From Candidatus Phocaeicola faecipullorum (GTDB lineage: Bacteria > Bacteroidota > Bacteroidia > Bacteroidales > Bacteroidaceae): 34,209 nt of DNA. The notes below the pieces were generated by a model, which saw nothing but the letters and a program-made list of their open reading frames with translations, did no database searches and was not told the origin of the DNA. The translations under genes and the position numbers were made by a program. The stretch covers positions 1 through 34,209 of the forward strand of contig JAHLFB010000190.1 in NCBI GenBank assembly GCA_018884025.1, written 5' to 3'. Positions 26,582-34,209 of the stretch are shown in pieces (within the stretch, counting starts at the first letter, position 1; every line of letters begins with the position of its first letter).

Positions 26582-26613
26582 ATTGATTTTTAGACAAAAA
26601 TCCAATTACTTTG
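26582..26613 (+). promoter_or_regulatory. Candidate wcaJ promoter
   Basis: TTACTTTG (26606-26613) matches the Bacteroidota -7 consensus TAnnTTTG with one mismatch. ATTG (26582-26585) stands 20 nt upstream in the place of the -33 TTTG. It lies between the hairpin at 26534-26573 and the wcaJ start at 26650, which is the expected place for a new transcription unit. Confidence 0.45.
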
Positions 26614-26649
26614 CAACGGTATTTTGGATAAAAAACAAAAACATAGCGC

Positions 26650-28059
26650 ATGAGAACCAAATATTATGCATACGATCGTTGGGTGAGCCTTTTTATCGTT
26701 ACTTGTGAGACACTGATTACGGGAGGATTGTTCTATCTGTTGTTCCTCACTATGGAAGATACGCCATGGCACAAGATTCTGCAGGCACCGCACCTGCAGG
26801 TCATACTGACAGTGATGCTTTGCTACTTTGTATCGGCCATGCAGGCTGGCGTGGTGCTTTACCGGCGTAAGGTATATGCCTACCAGATTCTGAGTAAGGT
26901 ATTGAAAAGTACAATCTGCTTCGGAGTATTGTCGGGGGTAGTGCTGGAGCTGGGACGATTCATGGATGTCTGGTCGTATTTCTACCTGACTTTTTTAGGG
27001 CTGCTGTTTATTTCGCTGTCTGTATTCCGTATCCTCATGCGATGGGGGTTGAAAAGATACCGTTCGAAAGGTGGTAACCTGCGCTATGTGGTGCTGGTGG
27101 GTAGTTCGGAGAACAACCGCGAACTGTATTATGAACTGACGACTCAGGACTGGACCGGATTCAGGGTAAAAGGGTATTTCGACTTTGAGCCGAACCCGAA
27201 ATTTCCACAGGAGTGTCCGTACCTGGGAAAGCCCCAGGATGTGAAAGAATACCTGGAAAAGAACGGAAACACGCATTACCTGTTCTGCTGTCTGCCTTCG
27301 AAGGAGCATGTCATTATCCGCTCGCTGATTAATTACTGCGAAAACAATCTGGTGCATTTCTACAGTGTGCCGAACATTTACAACTACCTGCAGAACCGGG
27401 TATATTTCAATATGATAGGAAACGTACCTTTCCTGAGCCTACGACCGGACCCGCTGAGCCGGACGGGCAACAAGATGCTGAAACGGGCGTTTGACATCGT
27501 GTTCTCACTGCTGTTTCTGTGTACGCTCTTCCCGATTATCCTGCTTATAGTGACCATTATCACCAAGCTGACCATGCCGGGACCGGTGTTCTTCAAGCAG
27601 AAACGAAACGGGCTGAACGACAAGGAGTTCTACTGCTATAAGTTCCGGAGCATGAGGGTGAACACACAGGCCGACTCGCTACAGGCTACCAAGGATGACC
27701 CGCGCAAGACACGCTGGGGAAACATCATGCGAAAAACGAGCATCGACGAACTGCCGCAGTTCATCAATGTGCTGCTGGGCGACATGAGCGTGGTAGGTCC
27801 CCGACCGCACATGCTGAAACACACGGAGGAATATTCGAAACTGATTAACAAGTATATGGTGAGACACTTCGTGAAGCCGGGCATCACGGGCTGGAGCCAG
27901 GTGACGGGCTATCGCGGAGAGACCAAGGAGCTGAAGGATATGGAAGGACGTATCCGTGGAGATATATGGTATATCGAACACTGGAGCTTCGGTCTGGATT
28001 TGTTTATCATCTATAAAACGGTAGCAAACGCCATACACGGGGAAAAGAACGCATACTAG
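26650..28059 (+). CDS. wcaJ: Undecaprenyl-phosphate sugar-1-phosphate transferase (WcaJ/WbaP family, polyprenyl glycosylphosphotransferase)
   Basis: This 469-residue protein has about four N-terminal membrane segments, then a CoA-binding-like domain (YVVLVGSSENNRELYYEL near 137-154). A further hydrophobic segment lies near 280-305, before the catalytic C-terminal domain. The latter shows PGPVFFKQKRNG, YKFRSMRVN, SIDELPQFINVL and the family signature DMSVVGPRPHM, then RHFVKPGITGWSQVTGYRGE. It starts polymer synthesis by moving a hexose-1-phosphate from a nucleotide sugar to undecaprenyl phosphate; glucose or galactose is most usual. It seems to have its own promoter and lies far from the start of the locus. 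Symbol use follows the family; the sugar is not proven. Confidence 0.93.
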   Translation: MRTKYYAYDRWVSLFIVTCETLITGGLFYLLFLTMEDTPWHKILQAPHLQVILTVMLCYFVSAMQAGVVLYRRKVYAYQILSKVLKSTICFGVLSGVVLELGRFMDVWSYFYLTFLGLLFISLSVFRILMRWGLKRYRSKGGNLRYVVLVGSSENNRELYYELTTQDWTGFRVKGYFDFEPNPKFPQECPYLGKPQDVKEYLEKNGNTHYLFCCLPSKEHVIIRSLINYCENNLVHFYSVPNIYNYLQNRVYFNMIGNVPFLSLRPDPLSRTGNKMLKRAFDIVFSLLFLCTLFPIILLIVTIITKLTMPGPVFFKQKRNGLNDKEFYCYKFRSMRVNTQADSLQATKDDPRKTRWGNIMRKTSIDELPQFINVLLGDMSVVGPRPHMLKHTEEYSKLINKYMVRHFVKPGITGWSQVTGYRGETKELKDMEGRIRGDIWYIEHWSFGLDLFIIYKTVANAIHGEKNAY

Positions 28060-28093
28060 GACTTAATGAGAATTTATTTTTAACCAAAGTTTT

Positions 28094-28636
28094 ATGAATC
28101 ATTTTTTAAGGCGGGGTATCTGCCTGGGAGCATGGGTGGCCGGTTGCGGTATGGCTCATGCACAGCTGGCTGCGGTGAAAACGAACGCGCTGCTGTGGGG
28201 GAACCTGACGCCGAACATTTCAATGGAGCTGGTGACAGCTTCCAAATTCAGCCTGGAAGGGACTGTGTTTTACGGGCTGAACAAGACGCCGCTGGATGCC
28301 CAGTTGAAAGGGGCACAGGCGGAGTTCAGGTATTGGATTTCTGGAAGGCCGATGACGCGCTCGTTCATCGGCTTATCTGTAAGCGGACTAAGGTATACGG
28401 TGGTGCACAAGGGAAAGGCGCACCAGGGAGAAGCTGCAGGACCGGGACTGACATACGGCTATGCCTGGCCGCTGAGCAAACGGTTCAACCTGGAATTCTC
28501 GGCCGGAGTGGGTGCCCTGTGGTACAGGGAGAAGAAATATCCGGAGGGGACATACCTGAAAAAAGAAGAGTATAATGCAAACGGAGTGAAGTGTGTGCCG
28601 ACAGAAATAGCGGTGTCATGCTGCTATTTATTCTAA
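28094..28636 (+). CDS. DUF3575-type exported protein
   Basis: This 180-residue protein has a signal peptide (residues 1-24, ending GMAHA before Gln). Beta-rich sequence begins AAVKTNALLWGNLTPNISMEL and ends with an outer-membrane-like aromatic residue (CCYLF). The opening motif and length fit DUF3575, a small family of unknown function found in Bacteroidota, often near OmpA-like or fimbrial-type genes. It follows wcaJ by 34 nt and precedes the 753-residue protein by 13 nt, so the genes are probably one operon. An 8-strand barrel-like fold is likely. No function can be stated. Confidence 0.8.
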   Translation: MNHFLRRGICLGAWVAGCGMAHAQLAAVKTNALLWGNLTPNISMELVTASKFSLEGTVFYGLNKTPLDAQLKGAQAEFRYWISGRPMTRSFIGLSVSGLRYTVVHKGKAHQGEAAGPGLTYGYAWPLSKRFNLEFSAGVGALWYREKKYPEGTYLKKEEYNANGVKCVPTEIAVSCCYLF

Positions 28637-28649
28637 GAAGCTGAAGCGT

Positions 28650-30911
28650 ATGAATAGGAAAAGAATAAGCCGCATCGGAAAATATGTACTGGTTACGATG
28701 CTGCTGACTGCTGCCCCCGCAAGCGGATGGGCGCAGCGAATGATCAAGGTGAGCGGCACGGTCTACAACATTGCGGACAAGAAAAAGAAGGTTCCCTTCT
28801 CGGGAAGCGTGGTCTATGTATATAGCTGCAAGACGGTGGCGGCCGCAAAGGACCTGAAGAACAGCCTGGACAAGGATAATACCAATTTCGCACTGTTCAT
28901 GAACGAAGATGAAAGAGCGGAAGCTGATGCCAACGGGTACTACGAGATTCTGGTGCCGGACAACGGGGCGCTAGTGTTCAAAGCGGGCCTGAACAAGACC
29001 ATTCTGGAAAAGGTGAACAACCGCATGAAAATAGACGTAGAAGTGGATGACGGTATCTATCTGAAAGAGGTGATAGTGGAAGGAAAGTTGAAGCAGATTC
29101 AGCCGGAACCGAAGGCCAGCCGACTGATAGGTAACCGTTTTTATCCTTATAATACGTTCGTGGTTCCGAAAGGAGAAGTGAACATGTATTCGCGCCTGAT
29201 TGTACAGCCGTATGTGCTGAACTGTGCGACCAACGACACGGTGGCTTTCCTGAAGCCGCTGGTATACGACGGCAAGGAATATCACCTGACCCAGACCCGA
29301 CGAATGGGGTACGACCTGAAGCGGGATATACTAGAGCCTTATATCCAGTCACGGCCGCTGGTGAATGAGCGGATGGTGATTGAATGGCAAGACACGGTGA
29401 CGGTGCCCGACCCGAACGTGAATTACAGCTGCTATGCGGATTTCTGCATAGAGGACTACAACAATGTTCCGTTCAGAAAGACGTATCAGATTAATACATG
29501 CGAGAACAAGCGCCCCCTGAAATTTCTGGAATATAACCTGACAGCCCTGAATATGGATTTCCAGAAATATCCGGAGAAGGCACAGGTGGAGAAGTTTGAT
29601 ACGGAGGACCAGGTGGAGCTCAGCTTTGAAATCAACTCGGACCGGCTGACAGACGACCCGAAGAACCAGGAGAGCCTGGCCGGAATACGGAAAAAACTGA
29701 ACCTGATTCTGAACGAGCCCGGCGCCATGCTGAAAGAGTTTCACGTCATCGGCAAGGCATCGCCGGAAGGAAATTACGAAAAGAACCTGCTGCTGGCCCA
29801 GAAACGTATGCAGCGGATTCAGCAGGAGGTTATCGGGGTACTCCCCCATGCGGTGGCCGAACGCGTGTATCAAAACCCGCAGGCGGAAGTGGCTTCATGG
29901 AATGAGGTGGCCGAACTGCTGGAGAAGGACAGCCTGATGGAAACGGCCGGTTTCATCAGAAAGGTAGTGAGGGAGCTGCCCGACCAGATGAACCGGCAGG
30001 GACAGCGAATCAAGGCCTCCAAGGACTACCGTACGGTGATTGTGCCTTACCTGGAGCAGCTGAGACAAGTGAAGTACCTGTGCCGCTATGACATCTACCG
30101 GGAACCGACCGACAAAGAGGTGATGGCGGCTTACCGGAGAAAAGGACTGGACGGAATGTACACCCGGTATGAATACTGGAAGCTGCTGCAACTGCTGAAG
30201 GACAGTCAGGAAAAGGAGGCGGTGGCACGCAAGGCATACGAGGAATCGCTGAGCATGAAGCGTCCATGGGTGCTGGCCGGGAACACGCTGGCCAAGCTGT
30301 ACCTGGAAAAGGATGTGACCGACACGCGGATACTGGAACCGCTGATAGACCGTACCATCTTTACCGTGAACTATGAAAGGAAAAACATGGATACGGGAAG
30401 AACGGAGATTATCAACCCGATTGAGGTGGTGGTGAACCAGCTGTGCATGTATATCAAAGCGGGCGACTTTGAAAATGCCAGTGTCATGGCCAAGCTGATT
30501 CCGGAGGATTACAAGGAATTTGACCTGGTGAAGGCATACGCATGGGCCATGGGCGGCTATTTCCAAGGAGGGAATACGCCTGAAGAAACGCAGCGAGCCG
30601 CAGAGACCTTCCGCACCATCTGCCAGTCGTCCGTTCAGAACGAGGCGGTGATGAACCTGGCACTGGAAACGCCGCAGGGAAACGCACAGGCGGAAAAGGT
30701 GCTGGAACAGATGGCGGACGAGAGTCCGGTGAAATGGTACCTGAAGGCGGTGACAGAAGCCAGAAAGGGAGACATAGGGCTGACGGAAGCGGCCCTGTAT
30801 CTGGTGAAGTGTTTCAACCTGGACCAAAAGATGATTGTCACTGCCCAGAACGACGGTGAATTCACGAAAGAGATTGTGGAAACGGCGTTGGAGATGTATA
30901 AGAATCAGTAA
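28650..30911 (+). CDS. Exported protein with N-terminal beta domain, OmpA-like core and helical TPR-like tail; function unknown
   Basis: This 753-residue protein has a signal peptide ending near SGWAQ (residue 29). Residues 31-145 resemble a carboxypeptidase-regulatory-like beta domain (IKVSGTVYN, DANGYYEILVPDNG, LKEVIVEGKL). After a beta-rich middle, residues 319-398 look like an OmpA C-terminal domain: VELSFEINSDRL, then FHVIGKASPEGNYEKNLLLA with a later Arg386. The Asp that binds peptidoglycan in OmpA is Ser371 here, so binding may be lost or altered. Residues 480-750 are helical and TPR-like. It is a likely periplasmic scaffold. It ends 2 nt before the barrel protein, which suggests partnership. 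Confidence 0.8.
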   Translation: MNRKRISRIGKYVLVTMLLTAAPASGWAQRMIKVSGTVYNIADKKKKVPFSGSVVYVYSCKTVAAAKDLKNSLDKDNTNFALFMNEDERAEADANGYYEILVPDNGALVFKAGLNKTILEKVNNRMKIDVEVDDGIYLKEVIVEGKLKQIQPEPKASRLIGNRFYPYNTFVVPKGEVNMYSRLIVQPYVLNCATNDTVAFLKPLVYDGKEYHLTQTRRMGYDLKRDILEPYIQSRPLVNERMVIEWQDTVTVPDPNVNYSCYADFCIEDYNNVPFRKTYQINTCENKRPLKFLEYNLTALNMDFQKYPEKAQVEKFDTEDQVELSFEINSDRLTDDPKNQESLAGIRKKLNLILNEPGAMLKEFHVIGKASPEGNYEKNLLLAQKRMQRIQQEVIGVLPHAVAERVYQNPQAEVASWNEVAELLEKDSLMETAGFIRKVVRELPDQMNRQGQRIKASKDYRTVIVPYLEQLRQVKYLCRYDIYREPTDKEVMAAYRRKGLDGMYTRYEYWKLLQLLKDSQEKEAVARKAYEESLSMKRPWVLAGNTLAKLYLEKDVTDTRILEPLIDRTIFTVNYERKNMDTGRTEIINPIEVVVNQLCMYIKAGDFENASVMAKLIPEDYKEFDLVKAYAWAMGGYFQGGNTPEETQRAAETFRTICQSSVQNEAVMNLALETPQGNAQAEKVLEQMADESPVKWYLKAVTEARKGDIGLTEAALYLVKCFNLDQKMIVTAQNDGEFTKEIVETALEMYKNQ

Positions 30912-30913
30912 TC

Positions 30914-32710
30914 ATGAAAATAAACAGAAAAACTTTATATATAGCTGCCCTCGGCTATTTGTGGATGGGCGGAACGGAAACCATCCTCGCACAGGATGCC
31001 ACAGCCGATTCGGTGAAAACCGGCTTTTTCAATGCGATGGATTATGTGAGACAGAAAAGGTATATCCCTGCCGGAAGGGTGATTGACCCCAAGGCCAGGG
31101 GATGGAATTCTTCCTTGTCGATTTATGCTGGTGCCGGAAAACTGGGAGGCGGAGCGGCAGGCCCCTACTCCAAAGAATTCGGTATCGCCTTCACAAAGGA
31201 TGTGACCTCGTTCAACAGTTACCGTCTGGCCGTAGAAGGGGCGGTGAACGAACAGATTGGAAGAGGCGGCGTGGAAATAGCGCACATGTTCCGGATACTG
31301 GATTACCTGAGGGGCTACAAGGATGACCTGCGATGGGACCTGGAAACGGTAGTGGGTATCGGCATCTACGGGACGAAAAACAAGGTTTCAAAGGAACGTT
31401 TCGTGGCTGGAGGCATACACGGCGGACTGCACGTGAACTACCATCTGCACAACCACCTGGACCTGTTTCTGGAACCGAGGGTGAATCTTTTTACCGACGG
31501 CATCAACGGACTGGAGTCGCAGAAGAGATATGACATCGGTGCCCAGGCGATGGCCGGACTGACCTACCGGTTTACCGGACTGCATAAGACGTCCGGTCCT
31601 TCGGCCAACTCCGGTGCACTGGACAACCTGTTCTACGAAATTTATGCGGGTATTCAGGGGGATTATTCTGCCAGAGTTCGGAGAGCACCGGTAATGAACG
31701 GGATACTGGAGCCCATAGGCCCGGTAATGGGTATCAGCATGGGAAAATGGTTCCTGCCTTTCGGGGTAAGGGGAACCTTATTTGCCGGAGTGCATAATAC
31801 CCTCTCCGAGAAGGGCACTGAAAAGATAAAAGAAGGCTACGGAGGCGTACGACTGGAGGCTATGGTCAACCTGAACCGTCTGTTTGACGACCGGGTGACT
31901 GACCCCCGACTGGAAGTGAACCTGATGGGAGGTGCGGAAGCCGGATTCGTGGCACACCGGGGAGCGACTTATGCCCGCAAAGTCAGACCTTTCACCGGAC
32001 CGACACTCGGAGGACAGCTGGTGTATGCCGTAAACGACCACATCGGCGTATTCGGACAGGCACGCTGGAGCAAGAACAACTATACACAAAATTTCTTGCA
32101 CAGAACGAGCAGCAAACGCCGCATGCAGAACCTGAGCATAGAAATGGGTGTGCAGTACAGAAGACGTGAAGAATGTATTACCCGCCACCAATACCTGTTT
32201 GAACCCTATAACTTCATATCGGTCGGCATGGGGGCGAATTACCCGATGCGCACCGGAGACCAGCAGCTGAAAGCCATGATGAAGCACCTGGGACAACAAT
32301 TCTATGTGGGGTACGGAAGAAGATGGAGCAAATACTCATCGGTTAGAGGATACATCGAAATGGCGCATTATCCTTACAGTGTGAGCAAGCATGTATATCC
32401 CTTTACCCTCGGAGCGGACTACCTGGTAGACCTGAGTAGCCTGGCCGCAACGTATAACCCGGAAAGAATCTTTACAGTGGAAGGCCTGGCGGGTATCTTG
32501 TACACGCACCACGGAACGGCACAAAAGGACTATTTCGGCGTACAGGCCGGACTGAAGGAAACCGTGCGGATAAATGACCAATGGGGTGTCTTTGCGGAAG
32601 AAGTGCTGAGGGGCTACAAGGGGGCCATCATCCCGGGAGCCAGAACCTTGACGGAGAAGGAAATCTCCCTGCTTCCGTATGCGAATTTAGGGGTGAACCT
32701 GTACTTTTAG
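30914..32710 (+). CDS. Outer-membrane protein with three tandem OmpA-type beta-barrel modules; function unknown
   Basis: This 598-residue protein has a signal peptide ending near TILAQ (residue 27). Three consecutive modules can be read at about 63-220, 238-417 and 429-598. Each starts with an amphipathic YAG/VGMG strand, has a central DPRxE/NPERIF-like strand and an IGVF/WGVF-like strand, and ends in a barrel-closing strand (AGLTYRF, MGVQYRR, LGVNLYF). Module 2 shares the SMGKWFLPFGVR motif with NVGKWFTPGIGLR in the adjacent OmpA at 32813. The C-terminal Phe is typical of outer-membrane barrels. It overlaps no neighbour but is tightly linked to the 753-residue gene. Role unknown; transport, anchoring or capsule attachment are possible. 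Confidence 0.8.
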   Translation: MKINRKTLYIAALGYLWMGGTETILAQDATADSVKTGFFNAMDYVRQKRYIPAGRVIDPKARGWNSSLSIYAGAGKLGGGAAGPYSKEFGIAFTKDVTSFNSYRLAVEGAVNEQIGRGGVEIAHMFRILDYLRGYKDDLRWDLETVVGIGIYGTKNKVSKERFVAGGIHGGLHVNYHLHNHLDLFLEPRVNLFTDGINGLESQKRYDIGAQAMAGLTYRFTGLHKTSGPSANSGALDNLFYEIYAGIQGDYSARVRRAPVMNGILEPIGPVMGISMGKWFLPFGVRGTLFAGVHNTLSEKGTEKIKEGYGGVRLEAMVNLNRLFDDRVTDPRLEVNLMGGAEAGFVAHRGATYARKVRPFTGPTLGGQLVYAVNDHIGVFGQARWSKNNYTQNFLHRTSSKRRMQNLSIEMGVQYRRREECITRHQYLFEPYNFISVGMGANYPMRTGDQQLKAMMKHLGQQFYVGYGRRWSKYSSVRGYIEMAHYPYSVSKHVYPFTLGADYLVDLSSLAATYNPERIFTVEGLAGILYTHHGTAQKDYFGVQAGLKETVRINDQWGVFAEEVLRGYKGAIIPGARTLTEKEISLLPYANLGVNLYF

Positions 32711-32785
32711 GCAGTTTTTTTATTAAACCTCACACATTCTGATATATATCTTATCATTTCTTACCAAGGTTTGAAAATATTGTAT

Positions 32786-32793
32786 TATCTTTG
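32786..32793 (+). promoter_or_regulatory. -7 promoter element of the ompA-like gene
   Basis: TATCTTTG is a full match to the Bacteroidota -7 consensus TAnnTTTG, 19 nt before the start codon. This implies a very short leader. A TTTG at 32770-32773 is only 12 nt upstream, too close for a normal -33 box, so only the -7 is called. The gene's strong, regular codon use fits high expression. Confidence 0.6.
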
Positions 32794-32812
32794 AAGCAGA
32801 ATTATTAATTAC

Positions 32813-33997
32813 ATGAATATGAATAGTAGAATTTACATTCTGGCTATTGCGCTGATGACAGGTGTAGGTGCAATGGCGCAAAACACGCAGCAAAACAGCA
32901 ACGTAGAAAAGATTGAAAAATACACTGTACAGACCAACTTGTTTGGCGACAACTTGTTTGTAGGAGCCAACATCGGTGCACAGATGTATGTAGGCGACTA
33001 CATTTCTAAAGGAAAAGCCGGCAAGCTGATTACTCCGACATTTGAAATCAATGTAGGAAAATGGTTTACTCCGGGCATCGGATTGAGACTGGGATTCGGC
33101 GGTTACCAGGCTAAAGGTTACTCACCTATTAATGCAGGTTTTGCCTACAAGCGAGTAGATACCAACTTGTATCGCACTAAATGGGGAATCCTGCACTTGC
33201 ACGGTGACGTAATGCTGAACTTCACCAACCTGTTCTGCGGCTACCGTGAAGACAGATTGTACAACGCAATTCCTTACGTGAGCATCGGTTACCTGCGCGG
33301 TATTGACAACGACGAAAATGAATTGTCAGGAGGTATCGGATTCATCAACCGTTTCCGTTTGAACAAGGCTTGGGACTTGAACCTGGAATTGAAAGGAAAC
33401 ATCAACAATGACGTGATGGACGGTATCCGTGGCGGAAAGAATATGGAAGGTTCTGCAGCCATCATGGTAGGTGCAACTTACCGCTTCAACCGCAGAGACT
33501 GGACTAAGGGTACCGGTATCTCGGCTGCTGAAATGCAGGCTGTACAGAATCAGCTTAAGAGCATGAACGAAGAAAATGCCAGCTTGAGAAACCGCGTAAA
33601 TGCACTGGAAGAAGAAAAACGTAACCAGCCGGTTGTAACTGAAACCAAGGCTAGCAACAAGCTGCCGGATGCAACTGAATATGTAGCGTTCTTCGACATC
33701 AACAAGGCTTACCTGAGCGAAAAAGAAGCAGTGAACCTGGAAGCTTATGCAAACCTGATCAAGAAGTATCCTGAAAACAAATTCATCATCACAGGATATG
33801 CTGACAAGCAGACTGGTTCGGCTGAATTCAACGAACGCCTGAGCAAGCTGAGAGCAGAAGCTGTATACAATACACTGGTAGATAAATATGGTGTAAACAA
33901 GGATCAGCTGACTATGGAATACAAAGGTGGTGTTGACACTATGTTCCGCGAAAATCCGCGTCTGAGCCGCGCCGCTATCATCCGCATGGCAAAATAA
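32813..33997 (+). CDS. ompA: OmpA-family outer-membrane protein
   Basis: This 394-residue protein has a signal peptide ending GAMAQ (residue 23) and an N-terminal 8-strand-type barrel (about 47-226, closing with MVGATYRF). A short coiled coil (237-270, QNQLKSMNEENASLRNRVN) and a C-terminal OmpA peptidoglycan-binding domain (about 286-392) follow. The latter carries FIITGYADKQTGSAEFN with Asp331 and LSKLRAEAVYNTL with Arg347, the pair that holds diaminopimelate in this family. It should tie the outer membrane to peptidoglycan and is probably abundant. It has its own -7 element and terminator, so it is a separate unit from the capsule genes. Confidence 0.95.
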   Translation: MNMNSRIYILAIALMTGVGAMAQNTQQNSNVEKIEKYTVQTNLFGDNLFVGANIGAQMYVGDYISKGKAGKLITPTFEINVGKWFTPGIGLRLGFGGYQAKGYSPINAGFAYKRVDTNLYRTKWGILHLHGDVMLNFTNLFCGYREDRLYNAIPYVSIGYLRGIDNDENELSGGIGFINRFRLNKAWDLNLELKGNINNDVMDGIRGGKNMEGSAAIMVGATYRFNRRDWTKGTGISAAEMQAVQNQLKSMNEENASLRNRVNALEEEKRNQPVVTETKASNKLPDATEYVAFFDINKAYLSEKEAVNLEAYANLIKKYPENKFIITGYADKQTGSAEFNERLSKLRAEAVYNTLVDKYGVNKDQLTMEYKGGVDTMFRENPRLSRAAIIRMAK

Positions 33998-34020
33998 AAT
34001 CAGATAGTGATATTTGAATA

Positions 34021-34066
34021 AAAAAAACGGTTGCTTTCTTATCCAACAGAAGGCAACCGTTTTTTT
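34021..34066. terminator. Bidirectional intrinsic terminator between ompA and the minus-strand gene
   Basis: Seven A, then CGGTTGC (34021-34034), is complementary to GCAACCG followed by seven T (34053-34066), around an 18-nt loop. The GC core plus A-run on one side and T-run on the other serves both convergent genes. Confidence 0.9.
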
Positions 34067-34077
34067 ATGGGAAATTA

Positions 34078-34209
34078 TCAGGGAATACGCCATCCCACAT
34101 TGAACTCGATGTGGTCAGCACGGAAAAGATGAGCCTTGACATGGTAGCCGACGTAGACATTCTTCAGGAAAGGAAATGTATAGCGCAAACCCAGGGTTTC
34201 GTAGTAAGG
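34078..34209 (-). CDS. C-terminal 43 residues of an outer-membrane beta-barrel protein (cut by window edge)
   Basis: On the minus strand a frame is open from the window edge to TGA at 34078-34080. The peptide includes TLGLRYTFPFLKNVYVGYHV and ends EFNVGWRIP. Alternating hydrophobic and aromatic residues look like the last strands of an outer-membrane barrel. The pattern loosely recalls the PagL/acyloxyacyl hydrolase-type barrels of Bacteroidota, but too little is visible to name it. It converges on ompA across a shared terminator. Confidence 0.6.
   Translation of the reverse strand, partial: PYYETLGLRYTFPFLKNVYVGYHVKAHLFRADHIEFNVGWRIP

Noticed and set aside
29895..30827. Long minus-strand open frame opposite the 753-residue protein gene
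   Set aside because: The + strand frame has a signal peptide, recognisable domains and operon spacing; the antisense product has no recognisable motif.
32770..32773. TTTG as a -33 box for ompA
   Set aside because: The spacing to TATCTTTG is 12 nt, whereas the Bacteroidota consensus needs about 19-21.
1..34209. tRNA, rRNA, insertion sequence or integrase genes
   Set aside because: No such sequence or transposase-like protein was recognised in the window.

Overview
This window is most likely one end of a capsular polysaccharide (CPS) or exopolysaccharide locus from a gut Bacteroidota, probably Bacteroides or Phocaeicola. The evidence is a fused L-fucokinase/GDP-fucose pyrophosphorylase (Fkp) beside a FucP-type permease, a TAnnTTTG promoter element before an OmpA gene, very weak Shine-Dalgarno signals, and many 1-11 nt gene overlaps. 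The species cannot be fixed from the sequence alone. All genes but one run on the + strand, and no gap without a gene exceeds about 170 nt.

Layout. (1) 1-1328 is the 3' part of a Wzc-type tyrosine kinase/chain-length regulator with a Tyr-Gly-rich tail. (2) 1399-18578 is a strongly AT-rich, strain-specific cassette (for example 12 G+C in 5401-5460). It holds a Wzx flippase, a Wzy-like polymerase, seven glycosyltransferases (five GT4, two GT2), three membrane acyltransferase-3 proteins, a membrane-anchored SGNH hydrolase, a hexapeptide acetyltransferase, and a pyruvyltransferase paired with an FrhB-like iron-sulfur protein. (3) 18608-25660 is GC-rich (for example 35 G+C in 22081-22140). It encodes precursor supply: a Ugd-type UDP-sugar dehydrogenase, dTDP-glucose 4,6-dehydratase, and a fucose salvage set (mutarotase, Fkp, FucP). 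(4) 25724-28059 holds a GT2 and a WcaJ/WbaP-type initiating sugar-phosphate transferase with its own candidate promoter. (5) 28094-32710 is a compact three-gene envelope module: a DUF3575 protein, an OmpA-like/TPR-like protein, and an outer-membrane protein that appears to be three OmpA-type barrels in a row. (6) 32813-33997 is a classical OmpA with its own promoter. It ends in a bidirectional terminator facing the tail of a minus-strand gene.

How it fits together. Imported fucose would be activated by Fkp to GDP-fucose, while Ugd and RmlB supply UDP-hexuronate and dTDP-4-keto-6-deoxyglucose. WcaJ would load the first sugar phosphate onto undecaprenyl phosphate and the glycosyltransferases would build the repeat unit. 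Acyl and pyruvyl groups are added, Wzx flips the unit, Wzy polymerises it, and the Wzc-like kinase controls length and export. The role of the three-gene envelope module is unknown. Together with two TTCATTN heptamer arrays, an rfbB-start relic, the FrhB/pyruvyltransferase pair and an overlapping AT3/SGNH pair, it is the most interesting part of the window.
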